Below, piece after piece: positions 1-5,426 of a stretch of 5,445 nt of DNA. The notes under the pieces were generated by a model. The model was given only the letters and a program-made list of their open reading frames with translations, ran no database searches and was not told the DNA's origin. The DNA lies in contig JAFQSI010000345.1 of the NCBI GenBank assembly GCA_017409645.1, positions 1 through 5,445 on the forward strand, given 5' to 3'. Source of the DNA: Oscillospiraceae bacterium. GTDB taxonomy: Bacteria > Bacillota > Clostridia > Oscillospirales > Oscillospiraceae. Made by a program: the position numbers and the translations under genes. Within the stretch, counting starts at the first letter, position 1; every line of letters begins with the position of its first letter.

Positions 1-390
1 GGCGAATTCCAGCAGATTCTTCGTGCCGTCGATGGCGGTCATCAGGGTCTGCACAGGCTCCGTGACGAAGGACTTAGACGCGGTGACGGAGGCGGTGTGG
101 AGGATGAAGTCCACATCCCCGTCATACTCCACGGGGGCGGTCACATCGCCCACGCAGTAGACGATGGGAAGATGTCCGAACATGGCACGGGCCTTTTGTT
201 CATTGCGCACATGGGCGATGACGGAAACTTCCACAGGCGCGGCGCAGAGGGCGCGCACCAGCATGCTGCCCACCAGACCGGTGGCACCGGTGATCAGCAC
301 GGATTTGTTTTTCAGCTCCGGCCAGTGGGGGAAAATGGCGGAGATCCGGGAGAGATCCGCCTGCAAAACAGGATCGATTTTCTGATTCAT
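1..390 (-). CDS. NAD(P)-dependent epimerase/dehydratase or reductase, SDR family (3' end cut by window edge)
   Basis: The first 130 codons of an extended short-chain dehydrogenase/reductase, open through the left window edge. After a roughly 28-residue N-terminal lead comes a Rossmann beta strand and the dinucleotide-binding glycine motif TGATGLVG (residues 34-41, TGxxGxxG type). Later come GDV (81-83), the VDFILHTAS strand (93-101) and the 'P...T..DGTKNLLEFA' helix (112-130) seen in NAD-dependent epimerases. The catalytic YxxxK would lie beyond the edge and cannot be checked. The ATG at 390 sits 3 nt after the TGA of the cytidylyltransferase gene, with a weak TTGGGGA upstream, so the two genes are almost certainly co-transcribed and possibly translationally coupled. 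Its place next to a TarI-like enzyme suggests a role in preparing or altering the CDP-alditol precursor or another sugar nucleotide; this is inference. Family call is firm, substrate unknown. Confidence 0.85.
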   Translation of the reverse strand, partial: MNQKIDPVLQADLSRISAIFPHWPELKNKSVLITGATGLVGSMLVRALCAAPVEVSVIAHVRNEQKARAMFGHLPIVYCVGDVTAPVEYDGDVDFILHTASVTASKSFVTEPVQTLMTAIDGTKNLLEFA

Positions 391-393
391 GGC

Positions 394-1116
394 TCAAATC
401 CCCAAAATCTGCATGTTCTCCCGGGCTTCCCGAATAGCCTTGAAGATGTAGAAGTCCGAGGGGGTGGTGATCTTGATGTTCTCGGCGGGGCTCTCCACCA
501 GATGGAGCTTCACGCCGTAGTGGATCATGAGGGAAGCGGAGTCGAGCATCTCGTCGTAGTTGTCGGCCAGAGCCCGCTTGTGCATGTCGATGATGTCCTT
601 CAGATAGAAGCTCTGGGGAGCCCGGGCCAGACGGCAGGCCTGCCGGTCGATGAGCTGATCCACCTCCTCGCTGCTGTTGACGGTGATGATCGTCTCAATG
701 GCGGGGGCGGCGGTGATGGCGTTGCCGTACTGCTTCACGGAGGCGATGTTCTCGGAGATCAGCTTTTCCGTGATGAGGGGCCGGACGCCGTCGTGGATCA
801 GGACGATGGTGTTCTCGGAGTCGCAGTTTTCCTCCAGGATCCGCAGACCCGCCCGGGTGGATTCCTGGCTGGTCTGGCCGCCGGGGACGATCCAGCGGAC
901 CTTCCGGATGCGCCAGCGCTCCAGCTGATCCCGCAGATAGTCGATCCAGTCGGCGATGCAGACCACGGCGATGGCGTCGATCTCGGGATGGCGGTCAAAA
1001 TGCTCGAGGGTATGGATGATGATGGGCTTGCCGTGCAGCTCCAGAAATTGCTTGGGCCGTCCGGCGTTTCCCATCCGCTTGCCGGTGCCGCCGGCAAAGA
1101 TCAGGGCAGTGTTCAT
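394..1116 (-). CDS. IspD/TarI-family cytidylyltransferase, probably ribitol-5-phosphate (alditol-phosphate) cytidylyltransferase
   Basis: A 240-residue protein of usual length for the family, which transfers CMP from CTP to a polyol phosphate. Visible motifs are the CTP-binding loop FAGGTGKRMG (7-16) with PKQF (21-24), the GGQTSQESTRAGL segment (79-91), IHDGVRPLI with the metal-binding Asp109 (107-115), APQSF (166-170), LDSASL (191-196) and ENIKITTP (212-219). The AGG (not AAG) of the first loop and VRP (not ARP) after the Asp resemble TarI more than the MEP-pathway IspD, and the surface-polymer neighbourhood agrees, so CDP-ribitol or a similar CDP-alditol is the likely product. The start at 1116 is chosen because an AAGGAG (1125-1130) lies 8 nt upstream. 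The frame stays open to 1203, but that extension reads into the stem-loop element and has no homologous look. A housekeeping IspD role is the main alternative. Confidence 0.85.
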   Translation of the reverse strand: MNTALIFAGGTGKRMGNAGRPKQFLELHGKPIIIHTLEHFDRHPEIDAIAVVCIADWIDYLRDQLERWRIRKVRWIVPGGQTSQESTRAGLRILEENCDSENTIVLIHDGVRPLITEKLISENIASVKQYGNAITAAPAIETIITVNSSEEVDQLIDRQACRLARAPQSFYLKDIIDMHKRALADNYDEMLDSASLMIHYGVKLHLVESPAENIKITTPSDFYIFKAIREARENMQILGI

Positions 1117-1124
1117 AGTTGTTT

Positions 1125-1130
1125 CTCCTT
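1125..1130 (-). promoter_or_regulatory. Shine-Dalgarno site of the cytidylyltransferase gene
   Basis: AAGGAG on the minus strand, 8 nt before the ATG at 1116. This decides the start against the upstream in-frame codon at 1203, which would add 29 residues translated largely from the stem-loop element. It is the clearest ribosome binding site inside the operon and fits independent initiation after the 183-bp gap. Confidence 0.75.
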
Positions 1131-1155
1131 TTGTTGAACCGTTCGGAACATAACT

Positions 1156-1291
1156 GTAGGGGAGGGTCATGATCCTCCCGGTGCTTTTGCATCGCAAAAG
1201 CACTTTGCCGCAGGCGAACAGCGGCTATGCTCCTGCGGAGCATCCGAAAACCGTGCCGGTTTTCGGCGGGAGGGTCATGACCCTCCCCTAC
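1156..1291. repeat. 136-bp MITE/REP-like element: 25-bp terminal inverted repeats around four internal stem-loops
   Basis: The outer arms 1156-1180 and 1267-1291 are inverted copies identical at 24 of 25 positions, beginning GTAGGGGAGGGTCATGA. Each arm is itself palindromic: 1268-1287 is a perfect 20-bp palindrome, and 1160-1179 matches apart from one G/T position. Between the arms lie abutting hairpins: 1181-1203 (10-bp stem, 3-nt loop), 1204-1218 (6-bp stem with one G-T pair, 3-nt loop), an 8-nt spacer, 1227-1243 (7-bp stem, 3-nt loop) and 1244-1266 (9-bp stem, 5-nt loop). Nearly every base is in a stem. It fills the gap between the polyol-phosphate transferase, whose stop is 8 bp away, and the cytidylyltransferase. 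There is no coding sequence, no T-tract and no obvious target-site duplication. A mobile or dispersed repeat is the best reading; copy number cannot be seen from one window. Confidence 0.75.
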
Positions 1292-1299
1292 GGTGTGAT

Positions 1300-2451
1300 T
1301 CAGCCGCGCAGGAATGCCGCGATCCGATCCACGCACTGCTTGGCGGCGGTGCCGGATTCGGTGGAGCCCAGCTCGGCATGGTGGCGGTCCACCCCGGCGC
1401 GGTAGGCGCTCTCGTCAAATTCTGCGATGACCCGGGCCAGCCCGCCGTTGTCGGAGGCCAGGGGGAAGGGCCAGCTGTCGATGGGGGTGTAGAAATCCCG
1501 CTCGCCCCGGTATTCGTCGATGTCCCGGGCATAGAGGAAGCAGGGCTTATGCATCAAAGAGAAGTCCCACATGCAGGATGAGTAGTCCGTCAGCAGCACA
1601 TCAGATGCCAGCAGCAGCTCCTGCATATCGGGGTAGTCGGTGGCATTGCGCAGGAAGGGCGCATTGGATGCCATGGCCTTGTCCGCCAGATAGTAGTGCA
1701 TCCTGAGCAGGATGACCCACTCGCCGCCGAAGCGCTGCTCCAGGGATTTTTTCAGAGCCTGAAAATCCACGTCGTACAGGTCCAGGGTGTGGGAATTGCG
1801 GAAGGTGGGGGCGTAGATCAGGATCTTTGCGTTTTCGGGAATGTCAAGGGTCTTCCGCACCCGCGCTGCCACGGCAGGATCGGGATGCAGCAGATCGTCG
1901 TTTCTCGGCAGACCGCACTCGAGGACCTCGCCGCGGTACCGGTAGGCGTCCCGGATGACATATTTGGTGAAGGCCTTGGAGCTGGAGAGGAAGAGGGTGA
2001 TCTTGTTCATCTTCTCCACGGCGTGCTGCTGCTCCCGCTCATTCACGTCGATCCGGTGGCCGCCGACCCGCTTGTAGGCGCCGCCGCCGTGCCAGGTTTC
2101 GAGAACCATCTGACCGGGACGGAATTTCAGGGCGGACCAGAACTCGGCGTTGTCCACGTAGACCTTGGAGGTCATGACATAGTACAGGTACTCGAAAGAC
2201 TTGTATTTGACGACCTTGATGCCCTTTTCTTCAAGAAAACGGAACTTTTCCGGATCATTGAAGGCCCAGACCTGCTGGATCTCGGGATGCTCCCGATGCA
2301 GCAGCTCGGAGATCCTGCGGGGGGAGTCGGAATACTGACGGCCCGAAAAGGCGATGAAATTCACCCTGGGCTTCAGCGGCAGCAGCCGGAACAGCTGCAG
2401 CGCGTTCTGGACGCCATGCTCGATGGCGTATTTGATCCTCTGCTTCATCAT
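1300..2451 (-). CDS. CDP-glycerol/CDP-ribitol glycerophosphotransferase family protein (TagB/TagF/TarL-like)
   Basis: A 383-residue member of the Glyphos_transf family, which moves glycerol-phosphate or ribitol-phosphate from the CDP-alditol onto a membrane-bound acceptor at the cytoplasmic face. The GT-B-like motifs are present in order: ETWHGGGAYKRVG (118-130, with the likely catalytic His121), GLPRNDDLL (180-188), YAPTFR (213-218), LLRMHYYL (248-255) and LLTDYSSCMWDFSLMHKP (286-303). The length is like the primase TagB/TarB (about 380) rather than the longer polymerase TagF, which carries an extra N-terminal region. The motif is WHGGG where TagF-type enzymes usually have HGTP. The gene overlaps licD by ATGA at 2448-2451. 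There are two adjacent ATGs: GGAG lies 2 nt before the one at 2451 and 5 nt before the one at 2448, so translation may really start at 2448. Donor (glycerol or ribitol) and primer versus polymer activity cannot be told from sequence. Confidence 0.9.
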   Translation of the reverse strand: MMKQRIKYAIEHGVQNALQLFRLLPLKPRVNFIAFSGRQYSDSPRRISELLHREHPEIQQVWAFNDPEKFRFLEEKGIKVVKYKSFEYLYYVMTSKVYVDNAEFWSALKFRPGQMVLETWHGGGAYKRVGGHRIDVNEREQQHAVEKMNKITLFLSSSKAFTKYVIRDAYRYRGEVLECGLPRNDDLLHPDPAVAARVRKTLDIPENAKILIYAPTFRNSHTLDLYDVDFQALKKSLEQRFGGEWVILLRMHYYLADKAMASNAPFLRNATDYPDMQELLLASDVLLTDYSSCMWDFSLMHKPCFLYARDIDEYRGERDFYTPIDSWPFPLASDNGGLARVIAEFDESAYRAGVDRHHAELGSTESGTAAKQCVDRIAAFLRG

Positions 2452-3329
2452 TTCTCCACGCAGTAGTACACGCCCTTGTACTGGGCGAAGGGCTCATTGA
2501 GGTTGGCGTAGACCACATCGTGCTTGGCGACCCGGCCCTCCTCGGGGGGCAGCTGCATGTAATCGCCGAAGATGCGGCGCAGGTAGGCGTCGTAGCCCAC
2601 GGGGATGGAGACGGTGATGTCCTCGAAGGGGACCTCCATCGTCTCGAAATCGGCTCTGGGATGGGGGTAGAACAGGGCCCGGAAGGAGGTGATCGTCTCT
2701 TTGACGGTCTTGGCGGAGTCGAAGTCGTACTTGGCCATCTTCTTCTCGTGCTTGCTCCAGATCTTGTAGCGCCGCTCGGGGCTCTTGACGGAATTCAGCA
2801 CGATGGAGGTGGCGAACCGCAGCAAGCCTCCCTGGTGGTCGGGCAGACGCTGGACGTTGAAGATGGAGTAGAGGATGGAGTGGTAGATCTGCAGACCCCG
2901 GGCGATGGGATTCTCCGGGCAGCCCTCGAAGGGCATGATGTCCACGGAAACGCCGTGGAGGATGTCCTCGTTCTGGCTGTGACGGTTGATGAAGGTGGTC
3001 TTCAGGTCCACGAGCTGCATGTCGGTCTGGTGGATGTTCTTCTCCTTGGTGGTGCGGCACAGGGCGTAATGCTCCAGATCGCCCACCTGGTTCCAGATCC
3101 GGTAGAACTTTTCGTAGTCGGGACGGGGCATGAAGACATCGATGTCGTCATCCCAGGGGATGAAGCCCTGGTGCCGCAGCGCGCCGATCAGCGTACCGCC
3201 GCCGACCCAGTAGCGAAGGTTGTTTTCCTTACAGATTTTCTGGAAATACTTGAAGATCTCCAGGGACTTTTCCTGGAGGGCTCCGGTGGTCATGTCACCG
3301 GAAATGATGCGTTCTTTGTAATCGATCAT
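2448..3329 (-). CDS. LicD-family phosphotransferase
   Basis: A 293-residue LicD/fukutin-type enzyme. Family members transfer phosphocholine or other phospho-alcohols from CDP-linked donors onto glycans. The core is textbook: YWVGGGTLIGALRHQGFIPW (40-59) followed by the acidic metal-binding cluster DDDID (60-64), then GVSVDIMPFEG (126-136) and the C-terminal YLRRIFGDYMQLPP (249-262). No membrane segment or signal peptide is visible, as expected for a cytoplasmic enzyme. The start at 3329 is supported by AGGTAAGG upstream (AAGG ends 4 nt before the ATG); an internal Met at residue 13 lacks a good site. No licA, licB or licC gene for choline uptake and activation is in the window, whereas a CDP-alditol synthase lies downstream, so phospho-alditol transfer is as plausible as phosphocholine. 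It is followed with overlap by the polyol-phosphate transferase. Family certain, substrate inferred. Confidence 0.93.
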   Translation of the reverse strand: MIDYKERIISGDMTTGALQEKSLEIFKYFQKICKENNLRYWVGGGTLIGALRHQGFIPWDDDIDVFMPRPDYEKFYRIWNQVGDLEHYALCRTTKEKNIHQTDMQLVDLKTTFINRHSQNEDILHGVSVDIMPFEGCPENPIARGLQIYHSILYSIFNVQRLPDHQGGLLRFATSIVLNSVKSPERRYKIWSKHEKKMAKYDFDSAKTVKETITSFRALFYPHPRADFETMEVPFEDITVSIPVGYDAYLRRIFGDYMQLPPEEGRVAKHDVVYANLNEPFAQYKGVYYCVEK

Positions 3330-3349
3330 AATACCTTACCTGCCAATCG

Positions 3350-3377
3350 CCCCAGATTCGAAAAAACGAACCTGGGG
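3350..3377 (-). other. RNA hairpin between the phosphoglycosyl transferase and licD genes
   Basis: In the minus-strand transcript, CCCCAG-G-UUCG pairs with CGAA-U-CUGGGG around a U6 loop: 11 pairs, one of them G-U. On the plus strand the same position is an A-C mismatch, so the structure fits the operon's RNA better. It lies in the 65-bp gap, ends 20 nt before the licD ATG, and is not followed by a U-tract, so it is not a standard terminator. A processing, stability or translation-control element is possible. Confidence 0.5.
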
Positions 3378-3394
3378 TGGAATTTTTTGGATAT

Positions 3395-4084
3395 TTACTT
3401 ACCCAGAACCGCAAAAACGGTCCGGAACATGGTGGCGATGTCGGAGAAGAAGCTGAAGCTCTTCAGGGCATCGAGGTTGTACTTCATTTTGCCGGGCAGC
3501 ACATCCCGGATGTAGACGGCGTCCACATCGTCGGCAGCGTCCAGCAGCTCGGCCTCGTCCTTGTAGCGGATGCTGGCTTCGCTGGTGACGCCGGCGGGCA
3601 GCAGCAAGGTCGCCATCATCTCGGGGGTGTAGGCGGCCACATACTTGGGGACCTCGGGCCGGGTGCCCACGAAGGTCATGGTGCCCCGGAAGATGTCGAT
3701 GAGCTGGCAAAGCTCATCCAGGCGGCAATTGCGGATCACATGGCCCACCCGGGTGATGCGGCTGTCGCCGCTGACGGTGACGAGGCTGCCCCGCTTGTCG
3801 GCGTCAGACACCATGGAGCGGAACTTGAAGATCCGGAACTGCTTTCCATACTGGGTCACCCGGACCTGCCGGTAGAACACCGGGCCGGGGGAGTCCAGCT
3901 TGATGGCGATGGCCAGGATCAGAAACACGGGGCTCAGGATCAGCAGCATCAGCGCGGAGACGACCACATCGAAGATCCGCTTGATGAGCAAGCTACCCCG
4001 GCGTTTTGCCAGAAGGTCGTAGTAGGGACGGACGGCGTCCGTCCGCAGATCGTCGGGAAGATCCTCCCATTTTTTCAGAATCAT
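3395..4084 (-). CDS. Undecaprenyl-phosphate sugar phosphotransferase (monotopic phosphoglycosyl transferase, PglC/WbaP catalytic domain)
   Basis: A 229-residue bacterial sugar transferase (PF02397 type) that moves a sugar 1-phosphate from a UDP-sugar to undecaprenyl phosphate, starting glycan assembly on the inner membrane face. It has one hydrophobic segment (about 36-62) broken by Ser51-Pro52, matching the re-entrant helix of PglC. Next come LDSPGPVFYRQ (63-73), FRIFKFRSM (83-91) with the nearby acids Asp94/Asp96 in the catalytic region, and the RLDELCQLIDIFRGTMTFVG stretch (121-140) running into TRPEVPKY. It lacks the four N-terminal membrane helices of WbaP/CpsE, so it is the short form. 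The C-terminal part (VLPGKMKYNL, 195-204) looks like a subgroup common in Clostridia capsule loci; that is recollection, not a search. The ATG overlaps the aminotransferase stop (ATGA, 4081-4084), with AAGGA 6 nt upstream. Coupling to the aminotransferase suggests an amino-sugar substrate; this is inferred. Confidence 0.93.
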   Translation of the reverse strand: MILKKWEDLPDDLRTDAVRPYYDLLAKRRGSLLIKRIFDVVVSALMLLILSPVFLILAIAIKLDSPGPVFYRQVRVTQYGKQFRIFKFRSMVSDADKRGSLVTVSGDSRITRVGHVIRNCRLDELCQLIDIFRGTMTFVGTRPEVPKYVAAYTPEMMATLLLPAGVTSEASIRYKDEAELLDAADDVDAVYIRDVLPGKMKYNLDALKSFSFFSDIATMFRTVFAVLGK

Positions 4085-5289
4085 AAATATTCCTTCAGAA
4101 TGTCAACATAGTTGTCGATCACATACTGCACCTCTTCGTCGGTCAGACGGGTATGCAGGGGCAGGGTGATCTCGTTTTCGAAGTGGGCGTAGGCGTTGGG
4201 GTAGTCGGCGATGTCGAAGCCCAGATCCTTGTAGGCGGTGTGCAGGGGCAGGGGCTTGTAGTGGACATTGCAGGCGATGCCCCGGGCAGCCATTTTCCGG
4301 ATGATCTCGCCCCGCTGGTCGAAGCTGATGCCGGGGACCCGGCTCAGATACAGGTGGCCGGAGGAGCTGTGGCGGTCGCTGTAATGGTCCAGGACCTGAA
4401 CGCCCAGGGGCTTCAGGGCGGCGTCATAGCGGCCGATGATCTCCCGACGGCGCAGGAGCATGGCGTCGTAGCGGTCCATCTGGGCCAGACCCACGGCGGC
4501 GGCCAGGTCGGTCATGTTGCACTTGTACCAGGTGCCCACGATGTCGTAGTCCCAGGCACCCAGCTGGACCTTGGCCAGGGCGTCCTTGCTCTGGCCGTGG
4601 AGGCTCAGCAGCTGGAGCTTCTTGTAAATTTCCGCGCCGTCCACGCCGGGGATGGGGTTCCAGGTCAGCGCGCCGCCCTCGGCGGTGGTCAGATTCTTGA
4701 CGGCATGGAAGGAGAAGGAGGAGAAGTCGGCCACGCAGCCCACGGGGCGGTCGCCCAGCGTTGCGCCGAAGGCATGGGCGGTGTCCGCCAGCACAGCGAT
4801 GCGGCCGAGACCCCTCTGGATCCGGCTCTCGGGCAGGGGGCGGAACAGATGGCGCTTGCGCTCCACGGCGGCGTAGATCCGCTCGTAATCGCAGGGGATG
4901 CCGGCCAGATCCACGGGGATGATGACCTTGGTCCGCTCATTGATGGCGGCCTCCATGGCGTCGTAGTCCATCTCCAGGGAATTTTCCTGGGTGTCGATCA
5001 GCACGGGCGTGGCGCCCACATGGCAGATGACGGAGGCGGTGGCGGTATAGGTGTAGGCGGTGGTGATGACCTCGTCGCCGGGGCCGACGCCCATCAGCCG
5101 CAGGGCCATCTCCGCGCAGGCGGTCTGGGAATTCAGGCAGACGGCGTATTCGGTGCCGCAGCGCTGGGCGACCCGGCGCTCCAGCTCCTTGGTCTTGGGA
5201 CCGGTGGTGATCCAGCCGGAGCGAAGGGCCTCAATGACCTCGTTGACCTCAGCCTGGGTGATATCGGGGGGAGAAAAGGGGATATTCAT
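4081..5289 (-). CDS. DegT/DnrJ/EryC1/StrS-family PLP-dependent sugar aminotransferase
   Basis: A 402-residue enzyme that converts a 4-keto (or 3-keto) nucleotide sugar to the amino sugar using PLP. Seen in order are the N-terminal PFSPPDIT and SGWITTGP (24-31), the cofactor pocket around NSQTACAE (53-60), AYTYTATAS (78-86), LADTAHAFGA (167-176; Asp169 should bind the pyridine nitrogen), the Schiff-base lysine Lys198 in SFHAVKNLTTAEGG (193-206), and NVHYKPLPLH (341-350). A basic insert-like stretch at about 144-163 precedes the LADTAHAFGA strand and looks like a subfamily trait. The ATG at 5289 is preferred because GAGAGGTG lies 9 nt upstream; a GTG at 5301 would add four residues but overlaps that site. 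As first gene after the promoter and overlapped by the phosphoglycosyl transferase gene, it probably makes the initiating UDP-amino sugar. No 4,6-dehydratase is in view, so the keto-sugar source is unknown. Confidence 0.93.
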   Translation of the reverse strand: MNIPFSPPDITQAEVNEVIEALRSGWITTGPKTKELERRVAQRCGTEYAVCLNSQTACAEMALRLMGVGPGDEVITTAYTYTATASVICHVGATPVLIDTQENSLEMDYDAMEAAINERTKVIIPVDLAGIPCDYERIYAAVERKRHLFRPLPESRIQRGLGRIAVLADTAHAFGATLGDRPVGCVADFSSFSFHAVKNLTTAEGGALTWNPIPGVDGAEIYKKLQLLSLHGQSKDALAKVQLGAWDYDIVGTWYKCNMTDLAAAVGLAQMDRYDAMLLRRREIIGRYDAALKPLGVQVLDHYSDRHSSSGHLYLSRVPGISFDQRGEIIRKMAARGIACNVHYKPLPLHTAYKDLGFDIADYPNAYAHFENEITLPLHTRLTDEEVQYVIDNYVDILKEYL

Positions 5290-5336
5290 AAGGATGTACA
5301 CCTCTCATAGTCACATCATTTCCGGGACGCAGACGC

Positions 5337-5348
5337 AATTCCGGAATT
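5337..5348. promoter_or_regulatory. 12-bp perfect palindrome near the predicted transcription start
   Basis: AATTCCGGAATT, centred a few bases downstream of the predicted start site (about 5350). A second TTCCGG at 5320-5325 lets the 5' leader of the transcript fold TTCCGG (its 5' copy) with CCGGAA over about 14-15 nt. It could be an operator or a leader hairpin; short palindromes also arise by chance, hence the low confidence. Confidence 0.3.
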
Positions 5349-5356
5349 ATATCACT

Positions 5357-5385
5357 ATTTTACTATAAGCTTTTGAGGTTGTCAA
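5357..5385 (-). promoter_or_regulatory. Sigma-A (housekeeping) promoter of the operon
   Basis: On the minus strand a perfect TTGACA (-35, 5380-5385) is separated by exactly 17 bp from TAAAAT (-10, 5357-5362, five of six consensus bases). The start of transcription is expected near 5350, about 60 nt before the aminotransferase ATG. The region is clearly A+T-rich against the G+C-rich genes. A TATAAT at 5346-5351 just downstream lacks a -35 at proper spacing. No other convincing promoter was seen between the genes, so this probably drives the entire run to the left edge. Confidence 0.8.
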
Positions 5386-5404
5386 TCGACGGAAACTGGA
5401 ATTC

Positions 5405-5426
5405 AAAATTAAGCAATCTTAATTTT
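5405..5426. promoter_or_regulatory. A+T-rich inverted repeat upstream of the promoter
   Basis: AAAATTAAG and CTTAATTTT form a perfect 9-bp inverted repeat around a 4-nt centre, about 20 bp upstream of the -35 box. It could be a binding site for a regulator or an A+T-rich UP-like region. On the plus strand a T follows the right arm, but the stem is too weak in G+C to be called a terminator. What lies to its right is outside the window. Confidence 0.35.

Noticed and set aside
97..1137. Plus-strand open frame of 346 codons opposite the SDR and cytidylyltransferase genes
   Set aside because: Same shadow character (His/Gly/Asp-rich); the minus strand shows clear Rossmann and CTP-binding motifs and the 3-nt gene junction.
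1117..1203. N-terminal extension of the cytidylyltransferase to the upstream in-frame start codon at 1203
   Set aside because: The extra 29 residues come largely from the stem-loop element and leader, while AAGGAG lies 8 nt before the ATG at 1116.
1156..1291. The stem-loops as a rho-independent terminator pair or a CRISPR array
   Set aside because: No T-tract follows a stem on either strand, and there is no regular repeat-spacer pattern; the repeats are inverted, not direct.
3258..3278. 7-bp inverted repeat CTCCAGG/CCTGGAG inside licD, with a similar CCAGG/CCTGG in the aminotransferase gene near 4980
   Set aside because: Both encode a similar QE-x-SLE peptide with the same codon choices, so the pairing is explained by coding sequence.
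2520..3515. Plus-strand open frame of 331 codons across licD and the following gap
   Set aside because: Low-complexity shadow composition, no recognisable motif, and it spans the gap hairpin and parts of two well-supported minus-strand genes.
4153..5310. Plus-strand open frame of 385 codons antisense to the aminotransferase gene
   Set aside because: It mirrors the codon pattern of a G+C-rich gene, is full of Gly/Val/Gln/Asp/His with no domain motif, and the minus strand has a full PLP enzyme with a good ribosome binding site.
5346..5351. Second -10 box TATAAT on the minus strand
   Set aside because: No -35-like hexamer at 16-18 bp upstream; the TTGACA/TAAAAT pair with 17-bp spacing is much better.
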